This document shows, in pieces, positions 1-7,698 of a DNA stretch of 46,377 nt. This DNA is from Enterococcus diestrammenae. GTDB lineage: Bacteria; Bacillota; Bacilli; Lactobacillales; Enterococcaceae. The position numbers and the translations under genes were made by a program. The first letter of the stretch is position 1; each line of letters begins with the position of its first letter. Under the pieces are notes generated by a model. That model had not been told where the DNA came from and did no database searches. It worked only from the letters and a program-made list of their open reading frames with translations. The stretch spans positions 10,449 through 56,825 of the forward strand of contig NZ_MAEI01000015.1 in the NCBI RefSeq assembly GCF_009933255.1, in the 5' to 3' direction.

Positions 1-107
1 TAAGGCTATGAATTATTCAGGATAGTATAAGAAAGTTTAAACTTTACATATATTTTTCTTGTACAAGGATTAGTTCTTCTTGTCTATGATAAAATTTATT
101 AAACAGT

Positions 108-344
108 TTGAAAGTAAAAACCATTCAAAGAAAGTGGGCGATAACAATGGGATTTTGGTATTTTTTAACGTTAGCTGTCGGTATAACTTTGTTGATCATA
201 AGTGTTTCAAATAAAGAAGTATCTAGATCAACCAAATTCGTAATAGCCTGTTTTGTTTTAGGGATCTTGTTAGTCATAGGTAGTCTACTTTTATTTTTAC
301 CAGGCAGCTCTTCGATTATTGAGCAACTACTTCAACTAAATTAG
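108..344 (+). CDS. small two-TM membrane protein, unknown
   Basis: Open frame of 78 codons from a TTG, or 65 codons from the in-frame ATG at 147. Neither start has a visible ribosome-binding site, so the start is uncertain and the gene may be a remnant. Two hydrophobic segments (about residues 14-33 and 43-64) predict an integral membrane protein with a short hydrophilic loop. A strong hairpin terminator follows 10 bases after the stop, which supports real transcription on this strand. It is convergent with the next gene, whose 3' end overlaps it by about 29 bases. No family is recognised. Confidence 0.45.
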   Translation: MKVKTIQRKWAITMGFWYFLTLAVGITLLIISVSNKEVSRSTKFVIACFVLGILLVIGSLLLFLPGSSSIIEQLLQLN

Positions 345-696
345 CTTCGTTATTAAAAGCCGACTTTCTAAAAAAAGAAAATCGGCTTTTATTTGTACTG
401 GTCGAAAAAATTTTTTCTACGGCTGATGCACTTTTTTTCATTCTCCTACAAATTCCACTAAACAATGACCACTTATAATCATCAAGAATGGCAGTACCTA
501 CTCCCCCTAATCCTAAGAAAAACAGTAAAAGTAAATACAAAAATAGCATCATATTCGTCCATAACGATAAAAGAGTCAACAAAAGAGAAACTAAGCCTAC
601 TGTAACAAATGAAAAGAACAGAATACCATAATAAATTTTCAAAAGAACAGACCATTCTTTGATTCTATTAAGAACAGATAACTCCTCCTCCTTCAT
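316..696 (-). CDS. putative membrane protein downstream of the HTH gene
   Basis: A 126-residue protein starting at the ATG at 696. AGGTGG lies 8 bases upstream, and the preceding TTG at 699 is too close to it. A central stretch (about residues 20-75) has two very hydrophobic segments that predict two transmembrane helices, followed by a basic, serine-rich cytoplasmic tail. The start lies 3 bases beyond the stop of the HTH gene 700-987, so the two are probably co-transcribed and translationally coupled downstream of repE. The last 25 codons overlap a bidirectional terminator. The function is not recognised; a regulator/membrane pair of this kind is common on Gram-positive plasmids. Confidence 0.55.
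   Translation of the reverse strand: MKEEELSVLNRIKEWSVLLKIYYGILFFSFVTVGLVSLLLTLLSLWTNMMLFLYLLLLFFLGLGGVGTAILDDYKWSLFSGICRRMKKSASAVEKIFSTSTNKSRFSFFRKSAFNNEANLVEVVAQ
355..390. terminator. bidirectional hairpin terminator between convergent genes
   Basis: AAAAGCCGA and TCGGCTTTT arms, extended by TTTC/GAAA, enclose an A-rich loop. The tract sits just after the + strand stop at 344 but inside the last codons of the - strand gene 316-696, so transcription of that gene's tail must pass through or end near it. Confidence 0.75.
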
Positions 697-699
697 CAA

Positions 700-987
700 T
701 CAATCCACCTGTTCTTTCTTCTTTTTTGGATTGATACTCTTCAAGAACTTCTCCTCCAATACCAATAAATGACGATAAACATCATCCATCGACCAGCCTG
801 AAGAAAGACTAAGACAATATAAAAAATCACAAGGCAACGTCTTTACGGTACGGTTTCTTGTTACCCAACTTGCTACTGTACTCTGCTTATATCCATGCAA
901 CTCACAAAATTGCTCTACTGTCATACCTAACCGCGAAATAATAAATACATTGATCGGGTAGGGATATACAAAGGTATTGATACTCAT
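700..987 (-). CDS. small HTH protein downstream of repE
   Basis: A 95-residue protein starting at the ATG at 987, with GGGAGG 11 bases upstream. The frame is open further upstream, but that part has no ribosome-binding site and reads as hydrophobic nonsense. Residues 19-45 (TVEQFCELHGYKQSTVASW) form a recognisable helix-turn-helix, and the C-terminus is lysine-rich. It lies in the same direction just downstream of repE. This could be a plasmid regulator that senses copy number or host factors, but no specific target site was identified. HTH identity is reasonably sure; the role is inferred. Confidence 0.6.
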   Translation of the reverse strand: MSINTFVYPYPINVFIISRLGMTVEQFCELHGYKQSTVASWVTRNRTVKTLPCDFLYCLSLSSGWSMDDVYRHLLVLEEKFLKSINPKKKKEQVD

Positions 988-1122
988 AGTCAGAAAGACC
1001 TCCCACCATATTATTACGTTTGCGATAATAATACTACTCTTTCTTAAGACCAGCAAGCAAAGCGGAGAAAAGAAGGAACGTATCATAGATATAATGTAAT
1101 AGGCAATTTGCACCTTTTAATT

Positions 1123-2622
1123 TCAGCCTGTATCGATCATGAACAGATCTGTTTGCACGCCGATCTTATTGGGATCTATCAAGCGTTTCAGTGCTGTCTG
1201 GACAAACGTGTATTCTTTTCCAAAAGCTTCTGAGATCGCAGCGAAATAAGCCCCTCGGCTTTCTTTTTTTAGCCGGATAACGGAGCGCATCAATCCATGT
1301 ATCGAAGCTAACATAATACCCCCATTACGACCAGCACGAACACGAAAATAAATTTTGTTCTCTTCTCTTAACTGCTTCAGTACTTTGTCCAGGGAACGTT
1401 TTGGGATCTTTAAACGTTCAGTTAACTCTTTTTTTGTAGAAATAATGTATGGTTGTTCTTCATAGGATTGCTCATTCAAATAGGACAGTAGATCTTCTGC
1501 CCATTCATGACTATGTGAATACTTGCGAACAGCTCTTTCTTTCTTGAATTTCCACCAACCCCGTTTTTTGTTGAATAGTTGCTCTTCAGAAAGATTGGCA
1601 TCGACCCACTCTTGGCATAATAGGACAATTTTTTCTCTGTGCGCTGCTTGATATTTTCCGGAGTAAGCGGAACGAATGATTCTGGTTAATTCTCGATCAG
1701 ATAAAGGGTTAGCCAAGCGGTCATTGAATTCTAACATCGTCAATTCACATGCTTCTACTTCGTATCCTGACGAAAAGTATGCCAAAGACAAGGTGAATAT
1801 GACATTATTTCGACCATATACGCCCTTTTCACCTTGTATTTTTTGACTTTTTAGCAACAGCTGGAACCAGGGTTCATCGACTTGACGAAATTCTTGAGTA
1901 GATGGTAATACAAAAACGTTCTTGATCTCCGCTTTTTTGTCCGCATCTTCTCTCATTGACCAGTCGATCCATTCTTCGAAACTATAACGATACTGTGGTT
2001 CAAAGAATAAAACATTCTCTTCAGAAGGCATTCGTGTGATCCCAAAATGATTGGCATTTACATCAACTGGAAACCGATAATCATTTGAAAATTTGTTTCT
2101 TAGATTTTTTGAGATCATTTTGGCCACATTGATCACTTTAAAATTTGATTTCTTCGTCACGTATGCAGGCTTGTCTAGTACATAGAAAGCTTGAAATCCA
2201 TGCGGTGTACGTAGAATCATTGTCGGCATAAAGCCGATCTCGTGACTGGCCAAGATAATTTCTCCATAGTCAAAGTTTGGATCCAATGTGTCAAAATCAA
2301 CAAAGAAAGTATTGATTTGACGCAAATTGTCCTCAGAATGACCTTTTGTAAACATTCTGGCTTCATCAGCATACGTTCCATAGCGAAATACATTTGGTGT
2401 CCAATGAGTGAATCGATTATTGTTTTCGATCACCCCTTCTTCTGAAGTGATCACTAGTCCAATCCCCTCGATCATGTGTTCCTTTGAACGGTACGCAAAA
2501 ATAGCCCCCTTCCCCGGCTGATCACTAAAAGAGACCGATTTTAGGTGGCTGTTTTTATATTTGAATTTACGGATACCATTTTGTAATACCGTCGAATATA
2601 CGACATCCAAAGAAGCTGCCAT
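1123..2622 (-). CDS. repE: Inc18-type replication initiator RepE/RepR
   Basis: A 499-residue protein with the length and sequence character of the initiators of Inc18 theta-replicating plasmids (pAMbeta1 RepE, pIP501 RepR, pSM19035 RepS). Recognisable blocks include GAIFAYRSKEHMI, THWTPNVFRYGTYADE, HSEDNLRQINTFFVDFD, TLSLAYFSSGYEVE and a C-terminal winged-helix-like part ending in DLFMIDTG. In this family the protein acts at an origin just downstream of the gene to start unidirectional theta replication with host Pol I. The ATG at 2622 is preceded by GGAAGGA. A roughly 315-base leader with an attenuator and a countertranscript controls expression. The gene appears intact, so the plasmid should replicate from it. 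Confidence 0.95.
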   Translation of the reverse strand: MAASLDVVYSTVLQNGIRKFKYKNSHLKSVSFSDQPGKGAIFAYRSKEHMIEGIGLVITSEEGVIENNNRFTHWTPNVFRYGTYADEARMFTKGHSEDNLRQINTFFVDFDTLDPNFDYGEIILASHEIGFMPTMILRTPHGFQAFYVLDKPAYVTKKSNFKVINVAKMISKNLRNKFSNDYRFPVDVNANHFGITRMPSEENVLFFEPQYRYSFEEWIDWSMREDADKKAEIKNVFVLPSTQEFRQVDEPWFQLLLKSQKIQGEKGVYGRNNVIFTLSLAYFSSGYEVEACELTMLEFNDRLANPLSDRELTRIIRSAYSGKYQAAHREKIVLLCQEWVDANLSEEQLFNKKRGWWKFKKERAVRKYSHSHEWAEDLLSYLNEQSYEEQPYIISTKKELTERLKIPKRSLDKVLKQLREENKIYFRVRAGRNGGIMLASIHGLMRSVIRLKKESRGAYFAAISEAFGKEYTFVQTALKRLIDPNKIGVQTDLFMIDTG

Positions 2623-2648
2623 GACTGTTATTCCTTCCTAAACAAAAA

Positions 2649-2682
2649 GAGAACACAAATAATCTTAAAAATTTGTGTTCTC
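2649..2682 (-). promoter_or_regulatory. transcription attenuator in the repE leader
   Basis: Perfect 12-bp inverted repeat GAGAACACAAAT (2649-2660) and ATTTGTGTTCTC (2671-2682). On the repE strand it is followed by TTTTTGTTT and then the repE ribosome-binding site. This is a rho-independent terminator between promoter and gene. An upstream copy of the arm (GAGAACACA at 2851-2859), plus GCTCGTC at 2738-2744 and GACGAGC at 2844-2850, can form an alternative antiterminator stem. Confidence 0.85.
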
Positions 2683-2730
2683 TCAATGGCTTAGAAGTCT
2701 CAAAGGAATGACAAAATAAGCGTATATATA

Positions 2731-2759
2731 TTGAGTTGCTCGTCAAAAAATGGTAAAAT
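2731..2759 (+). promoter_or_regulatory. promoter of the repE countertranscript
   Basis: TTGAGT at 2731-2736, a 17-base spacer, and TAAAAT at 2754-2759, reading away from repE. Its position inside the repE leader matches promoter pIII of Inc18 plasmids. Confidence 0.75.
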
Positions 2760-2765
2760 AATCCT

Positions 2766-2910
2766 ATAAGTTCGGATTGGTAGTCCGAATAGATTTATTC
2801 AAATCACATAAGTGGTTTCCAGCCACTTACATAATTTCCATGAGACGAGCGAGAACACATAGTTGTTGTATGTGATTCAGATGAAGAAGTGAGGCCAAAT
2901 TCACTTTTTT
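2766..2910 (+). ncRNA. RNAIII-like antisense RNA controlling repE
   Basis: Predicted transcript of about 145 bases, complementary to the repE leader; the Inc18 RNAIII is of similar length. It contains hairpins TTCGGA/TCCGAA around 2771-2789, with loop TTGGTAG carrying a U-turn-type YUNR motif, and TAAGTGG/CCACTTA around 2810-2830. It ends in AAGTGA (2887-2892) and TCACTT (2901-2906) plus a T run. It covers the upstream antiterminator arm at 2844-2859, so pairing would leave the attenuator free to form and would lower repE expression. Confidence 0.8.
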
Positions 2911-2943
2911 ATCCGTCTCTTTTTTATATGTATTATTTATTTG

Positions 2944-2972
2944 AATATAACAAAACAGTTGAATTTGTACAA
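2944..2972 (-). promoter_or_regulatory. repE promoter (pII-like)
   Basis: On the - strand TTGTAC (2967-2972), an exact 17-base spacer, and TATATT (2944-2949). A start near 2937 gives a leader of about 315 bases before the repE ATG. Confidence 0.75.
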
Positions 2973-2986
2973 GAATAAATTTCTAT

Positions 2987-3190
2987 AAAGTATAAGTTAT
3001 ACTTAAATAAACCTCATATAAGTTATACCTAATTAGATATTATTGTATATCTTATACTTTAAATTACTACAATAGGTATTAAAACGATGCCTTTAAAATA
3101 AGTTTTCTCTGGCAACAAATATTTTTTAATACCGAAACATAAAGTATATGTTATACTTTATGTTTCGGTAATCAATAATAACTTATACCT
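2987..3190. repeat. iteron cluster downstream of the partition operon
   Basis: Several copies of a 13-bp palindrome close to GTATAAGTTATAC (about 2989, 3016, 3045, 3144, 3180). They include a 39-bp inverted repeat at 3131-3169 made of two perfect 18-bp arms around TGT. The same motif occurs in the arrays at 4490-5132 on the other side of the parA/parB-like genes. Likely binding sites (centromere and/or operator) for the small partition protein encoded at 3215-3640. Confidence 0.75.
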
Positions 3191-3214
3191 TTATTTTTGA
3201 ATGACTTGAAAAAA

Positions 3215-3640
3215 TTAAAGCTTATCAAATGCATCTTTTATTTCTTCTCTCAAGTGTTCCTCTTTCGCCACTCCTAATTTTTGCGTAATATACGCTTCCG
3301 ATAAAGTGTCAATAAGTTTTTCAAAGGTAATCCTACCCTGCACTGATTGAAGTTCCTCAACGTAGTCTTGTAGTACGTTTAGTTTTGACTCCAAAGCAGG
3401 AGATATTTTTTTTGGTTTTGTAACTTTAAATCTTTCATCTGTAATTTCTATAGGACGTCCTCGTTTTTTACTTGCTGCTGAAGTAGTCGCTTTTGGTTTC
3501 TTATTTATCAAAGAAGAGTGTCCAAATTCGTTTTCTCCTCTAATTGATACAGATTTTTTCTTTTTTATTCCTGGTTGTAAGAGACCAGCATATTCTGTAT
3601 CAACTTTGGTATCAACATTAAATTCTTTCCTTTCACTCAT
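3215..3640 (-). CDS. PrgO-like plasmid partition protein (ParB role)
   Basis: A 141-residue basic protein whose ATG at 3640 has GGAGGG upstream. It starts 16 bases after the stop of the ParA-type ATPase gene, so the two form one operon. The N-terminal half is lysine/serine-rich and probably disordered (KKKKS, KKRGRPIEI). The C-terminal half (about residues 80-141) is helical, with an acidic/basic tail, and may dimerise. This size and position match PrgO-type centromere-binding partners of enterococcal PrgP ATPases. The iteron arrays on both sides are its probable sites. Assignment rests on context and general character rather than on a strong motif. Confidence 0.65.
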   Translation of the reverse strand: MSERKEFNVDTKVDTEYAGLLQPGIKKKKSVSIRGENEFGHSSLINKKPKATTSAASKKRGRPIEITDERFKVTKPKKISPALESKLNVLQDYVEELQSVQGRITFEKLIDTLSEAYITQKLGVAKEEHLREEIKDAFDKL

Positions 3641-3656
3641 ATTCTTTCCCTCCTAG

Positions 3657-4469
3657 CTATTCTTCAAATATCTTTCTGCGTGATTCAAGTTCGGCTAGTA
3701 TTTTTATAAACGGTTCATGTGCCCTATAGTCCCATTGATCATAATTTCCGTTTCGATACTTTTTCAAAGATATTCCTTCTCTTGAATACCGTTTTAGTCG
3801 TTTTTGGAAATTAACAATATTCTTAGACACAGCGGATCCATATAAATCTATAGCCTCGCTCAATACACTTTTATCTAAATCATCGTCTGGTTCAAGCATG
3901 CATGCAATTATAGAAATCACTTCAAGGTCAATATCGTAGTTGTTAATCATAAATTTTTGGTACCCAACATATTTTCCAATTCCATCTAACGATTCCTCTT
4001 GTGTTTGAAAAGCTATTATACTGTAATCAGAGGCCGCCATAGCATTATCTGAATATGCACTAATAGTTGGAGGCACATCAATAAAAATAGTCTCATAATT
4101 TTCTTTGATAGGTTCCAATAATTTTTCTAAAACCATGATTTGTTCTTTCTCATCTTCAAAGTTAGCAATAACATAGTTAGAAAACGATCTAAAACTTGTA
4201 TCACATGCAATTAAATCTAGATTTTCCATAATCGGCGTTATACAAATTGAAAGGTCTTCTTCGTTGATCCCATCTACTATTGTTTTATCAATATGATCTA
4301 AGTCAACAGTTCTTGCTAATATTTGTGAAGCGTTGGCTTGCGGATCAATATCTATTACCAGTGTTTTTTTCTTATTTACTACAGCATTATCAAAAGCTAG
4401 CATTGTAACTATCTTGGTTTTTCCTACTCCACCTTTAAAGTTCCCGACTGTATAAGTAGTTGCTGTCAT
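3657..4469 (-). CDS. prgP: PrgP/ParA-type partition ATPase
   Basis: A 270-residue protein of the ParA/MinD deviant Walker family. It has Walker A KGGVGKT at residues 12-18, the switch region VIDIDPQAN at about 39-47, and IFIDVPPTIS (Walker B) near 127. ParA proteins use ATP-dependent DNA binding to move plasmid copies apart during cell division. The gene is first in an operon with the PrgO-like partner. The promoter region upstream is packed with iterons, which suggests autoregulation by the partner protein. The general ATPase call is secure. The PrgP label (pCF10/Inc18 enterococcal type) is based on size and gene order. Confidence 0.85.
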   Translation of the reverse strand: MTATTYTVGNFKGGVGKTKIVTMLAFDNAVVNKKKTLVIDIDPQANASQILARTVDLDHIDKTIVDGINEEDLSICITPIMENLDLIACDTSFRSFSNYVIANFEDEKEQIMVLEKLLEPIKENYETIFIDVPPTISAYSDNAMAASDYSIIAFQTQEESLDGIGKYVGYQKFMINNYDIDLEVISIIACMLEPDDDLDKSVLSEAIDLYGSAVSKNIVNFQKRLKRYSREGISLKKYRNGNYDQWDYRAHEPFIKILAELESRRKIFEE

Positions 4470-4489
4470 ATTTTTACCTACTTTCTTTT

Positions 4490-5132
4490 ATCTTTATTTA
4501 AAGTATAACTTATATATTCGTTTTAATCAATATTTATTTTATACTTTATATTTCGATAAAAAGTATAAGTTATACTAAAAATATTTAATATATCTGCTAT
4601 ATTTCATTTAATAGAAGATCCATACTACAAATCCCTTGAATTACTGTTCCGGCTGACGTAAAAAAATCACTCTGATAAAATTTCAGAATAACATTTATGG
4701 TATAAGTTATACTAGAATAAACGTATATCTTATAGATTATTATTTAATGTATAAGATATACTAAATATATTTAATATATTTGCTATAATTTAATTTAATA
4801 GCAGATATATACTACAAATCCGTTGAATTACTGTTCTGGCTGACATAAAAAGTCATTATGATAAAAATTCCAGAATAACATTTATGGTATAAGTTATACT
4901 AGAATAAACGTATACCTTATAGATTATTATTTAATGTATAAGATATACTAAATATATTTAATATATTTGCTATAATTTAATTTAATAGCAGATATATACT
5001 ACAAATCCGTTGAATTACTGTTCTGGCTGACATAAAAAGTCATTATGATAAAAATTCCAGAATAATGTTTATGGTATAAGTTATACTAAAAAAACGTATA
5101 TCTTATACTTTATTATTTAATGTATAAGATAT
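4490..5132. repeat. iterons and three 186-bp tandem repeats (probable centromere)
   Basis: Iterons of the form GTATAAGTTATAC begin near 4500 and 4562. They are followed by three tandem units of about 186 bp: 4574-4759, 4760-4946 and 4947-5132. Each unit holds a TGGTATAAGTTATACTA palindrome, an ATGTATAAGATATACTA palindrome and a third half-related site CGTATAYCTTATA, all at constant spacing. Units 2 and 3 are almost identical and unit 1 is more diverged. The array lies upstream of the prgP-like gene, where a parS-type centromere is expected. No coding capacity was seen. Confidence 0.8.
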
Positions 5133-5187
5133 ACTATAATTAATTAACAAATAATCTATGATCCTGTTTTTAATCATTTAATTTCCT

Positions 5188-5214
5188 TGACTAAAAAAAC
5201 GAACATGTGTTCTA
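5188..5214 (+). promoter_or_regulatory. SOS (LexA) box overlapping the promoter of the polymerase gene
   Basis: CGAACATGTGTTCT at 5201-5214 fits the Gram-positive LexA/DinR operator (GAAC-N4-GTTC). It overlaps the spacer and -10 side of a promoter with TTGACT at 5188-5193. This implies DNA-damage induction of the gene that starts at 5260. Confidence 0.8.
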
Positions 5215-5259
5215 ACATGTATATAAAACGTATCTTTTTTTTAGAAAAGGGGATTTATC

Positions 5260-5350
5260 ATGGCTATGCAATTTGGCGTAAATCCAAGGTTTGACTATAC
5301 TAAAGAACCTTCCAGAGATATTCTCTGTGTCGACTGTAAGTCATTTTATG
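5260..5350 (+). pseudogene. 5' exon of a UvrX/UmuC-type Y-family polymerase
   Basis: The ATG at 5260 follows AAGGGG and the SOS promoter. Thirty codons encode MAMQFGVNPRFDY and DILCVDCKSFY, the N-terminus typical of plasmid ImpB/MucB/SamB (UvrX) translesion polymerases, where D of VDCKSFY is a catalytic metal ligand. The coding frame stops at the group II intron boundary (GTGCG at 5351). The rest of the polymerase is absent from the window, apparently lost with the 3' part of the intron. The gene is therefore dead unless the missing exon exists elsewhere. Confidence 0.8.
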
Positions 5351-6573
5351 GTGCGAAACGTTCCTAACTGAAAAGGTTAGGCACACAAGTTCTTCTTGTG
5401 GAGAACTGATGATTTGAGGAGTGAAATGATGGCGTAACGTCCTGAAGCGCTCCCTCTGATACTCCGATTGGCAGTTTTCTTGGTTAGAATAAGAATTGTC
5501 AAGAGCTCGGTGAAGTCGGCTGAGAGTTACCGCAGTTGCATTGCTGCAATCGAAAGCTGTCCAGCGGTGGATAGTGTAACCTATAGGCCGGGAGTCCAAA
5601 AATTACTCATGGTGAGAATGTGCAATTGCACTGACAAACTCGCGAATGTACGAATCTATAGGCTTGGGGTGCAGAAATGTATCTTGCCCGCACAAAATCT
5701 ATATTGTGACACAGGGTGCGACTTGCGGTTTAGTAAGAATCGTAGATATGAATAACCGTGCAGTGTTATAGGCACTGGAAAGTCGCAGGTTCAGAGTGAG
5801 CACCTAAAAGTAAATGTATGGATAAAATCATTGGAACGTTGAAAGCTAGTGACGTGGAGGACTAATCTCCTTTGAAGCGGTTGAGACGAAGAATAATAAG
5901 CTCATTCACACTAGTGAGAGTAGTGGCACAGTACCTATGAAGCAGTGATAACAAGCTGTGGAGGGATAGCCACGAGTCAATTAGTTTTACTAACAGTTAT
6001 GATGCAATCCATAGAATCGAGTATGACAAAATAAACACCGATATCCGAAGGGAGGCGGTGCTATGGAAAACGTATCAGCATCACATTCAATTCGCCATAT
6101 GGAATACTATGGCATGATTGACAGCTTTGACAATCTATACAAAGAAAGTAGCGATAATCACGTTTTCAATAACCTTATGGAAATTGTAACTTCATCGAAT
6201 AATATCTTATTAGCGTATAGAAATGTTAAAGGAAACTCTGGGAGCGTATCTCCAGGCGTTGATAACAAGAATATTGATGATTTAAAAGAAATACCTAATG
6301 CGGATTTTATCAAAATCGTGCAAACCAAATTTTCAGAATACAAACCACAACCAGTTAAAAGAGTAGAAATCCCAAAACCAAACGGGAAAACTCGTCCACT
6401 TGGTATCCCAACTATCTGGGATAGAATCGTACAACAATGTCTATTACAAGTCTTAGAACCTATTATGGAAGCAAAATTTCATGATAAGAATTATGGTTTC
6501 CGACCTAATCGATCGGCGCACCATGCGTTCGCTCAAGCAGTACGATTAGCACAAGTGTCTAAACTTACTTTTG
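5351..6573 (+). mobile_element. group II intron, 3'-truncated
   Basis: Begins with the conserved group II 5' end GTGCG directly after the polymerase codons. About 700 bases of noncoding, GC-richer, structured sequence (domains I-IV) precede the intron-encoded reverse transcriptase at 6063. No domain V/VI-like sequence or intron 3' end is seen. The sequence changes character abruptly at about 6570 inside the RT gene. The element can neither splice nor move by itself. Confidence 0.85.
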
Positions 6574-6587
6574 CAGACGACGATTGA
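6063..6587 (+). pseudogene. ltrA: group II intron reverse transcriptase (LtrA-like), truncated
   Basis: The ATG at 6063 follows GGGAGGCGG. About 170 codons match the N-terminal RT0-RT2 part of bacterial group II intron proteins: KPNGKTRPLGIPTIWDRIVQQ and NYGFRPNRSAHHAF. The YADD catalytic block, maturase (X) and endonuclease domains are missing. After about residue 168 the frame runs into unrelated sequence and stops. A full-length protein of this family is about 420-600 residues, so only the first third remains. The FADDD at the end is probably chance, because the codons that follow do not fit RT motif 5. Confidence 0.85.
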
Positions 6588-6678
6588 AGATCATTGTCCA
6601 TCATTTGACTTTGAAATTTCCTTAGAATGGCTCTCTGACACACGTTTTTTAAACAGATCAGAAAAGGAGAGGAAGAAT

Positions 6679-6972
6679 ATGTGTGGAAGATATTTTTTTG
6701 ATTTATCTTCAGATGAACTAAAAAGCTACTATGATCACGTTGTTTTAAATGCTACAGGTAAACATATTCGTGTTGGTTTTAATGAAATTTTTCCAACTAA
6801 TTATATAGTAACACTAGGACTTAATCAGGATTCAAGGGTAGTACCAGGAATCACTCAGTGGGGGTCCCAAGGATTTAAGCCCGGTCAACTTATGATCAAC
6901 GCACGTTCAGAAACAGTAGAAGAAAAGAAGATTTTTTTTCAAATAGACGGAAATATAATACGGTTCAGATAA
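6679..6972 (+). pseudogene. SOS response-associated peptidase (SRAP/YedK/HMCES), 3'-truncated
   Basis: The ATG at 6679 has AAAGGAGAGGAAG just upstream. MCGRYFF carries the catalytic Cys2 that crosslinks abasic sites in single-stranded DNA, and INARSETVEEKKIF is the conserved second block. Family members are about 200-230 residues. Here the frame diverges after EKKIF (residue 86) and stops at 97, so the His-containing active-site block is lost. The gene belonged to the same SOS operon as the polymerase exon at 5260. The 30 in-frame codons before the ATG (from about 6575) look like the tail of an upstream gene left by the deletion. Confidence 0.8.
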
Positions 6973-7022
6973 AAAGAAACAAACAAAAAGCACACTCTTA
7001 ATTGACTGTACTTTTTATTTGC

Positions 7023-7382
7023 TTAAAAGAATGTTGAAATAAGTGCTAAAATAGCTAAACCACCTTGGGTTAGAATAATTTTTTTATCACTTGTAATACT
7101 GCCATATAATGCCACTAAAATAATATAAATTAATAGTAATCTACTAATTTCGATTGGATTACTTGAAAGAAAAACACTATATAATAACCCAACACCAATC
7201 AAACCATTATAAATACCCTGATTTTTAAAAAGTGTGTTTAAAGCTTTGCTTTTTAACTCTTCTTTTGTCATGTTAAATACTCGACTTGTAGCTTCTGAAG
7301 TTGTAGCAAATGTTTCTAAATATAGGATATAGAAAAATTCCAAAGCTACTAAAACAATCAATACTGTTGATAATATTGACAT
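7023..7382 (-). CDS. DUF1304-like four-helix membrane protein
   Basis: A 119-residue, very hydrophobic protein with about four predicted helices (residues 3-23, 53-70, 77-92, 101-117). A polar segment, VFNMTKEELKSKALNTLFKNQGIYNG, lies between helices 1 and 2. This pattern, with the NQG.YNG stretch, matches the DUF1304 family of small inner-membrane proteins of unknown function. The length is normal and the gene looks intact. It faces the truncated SRAP gene, with an A/T-flanked imperfect hairpin between them (about 6981-7018). The link to stress survival is not established. Confidence 0.75.
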   Translation of the reverse strand: MSILSTVLIVLVALEFFYILYLETFATTSEATSRVFNMTKEELKSKALNTLFKNQGIYNGLIGVGLLYSVFLSSNPIEISRLLLIYIILVALYGSITSDKKIILTQGGLAILALISTFF

Positions 7383-7502
7383 TCTTTCTCCTTGTATATT
7401 ATATTTAAGGTTTTAATCTTCCGATTTTAGTGGATAACCTTATGAACCATTGTTATTTTTCATTAGGTATTAACTCAATAAATTTGAGATAATATAATTA
7501 CT

Positions 7503-7698
7503 GGATTGAGAGGCTATGTCGTTTTCTCCTTGAGTCTATGAACTCGTCATCGAAAGACTGACACCTCTCTCTGTTTAGCTGTTTACGAATGAGTTAGATG
7601 TTGAAAGCCTCTAGGCTTTACTCCGTATCTAGAACAAGGTAGTAACGCTTTTCAGTTGAGTGGATTTCAATCCAAATTCTTATGAAGGCGGTATAATT
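7503..7698 (+). ncRNA. candidate bridge RNA of the IS110 element
   Basis: Noncoding leader with a long stem: GAGAGG (7508-7513) pairs with CCTCTC (7564-7569) and, inside it, TGTC (7517-7520) with GACA (7560-7563). Further hairpins include GCCTCTAGGC near 7605 and GGATTTCAATCC near 7660. In IS110-group elements this region encodes the bridge RNA that pairs with target and donor DNA. Loop assignment was not attempted. Confidence 0.5.

Noticed and set aside
2242..2445. Open frame on the + strand inside repE
   Set aside because: Antisense shadow of a well-recognised gene, no ribosome-binding site.
4574..5132. Regular direct repeats that might suggest a CRISPR array
   Set aside because: Units are about 186 bp, nearly identical throughout and without unique spacers; iteron palindromes and position upstream of parA point to a centromere.
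5300..5755. Frames on both strands within the intron
   Set aside because: They lie in structured group II intron RNA and have no protein-like character.
6571..6678. In-frame extension upstream of the SRAP ATG as the true start
   Set aside because: SRAP proteins need Cys2 directly after the initiator Met; the extension would block the active site and begins in the deletion junction.
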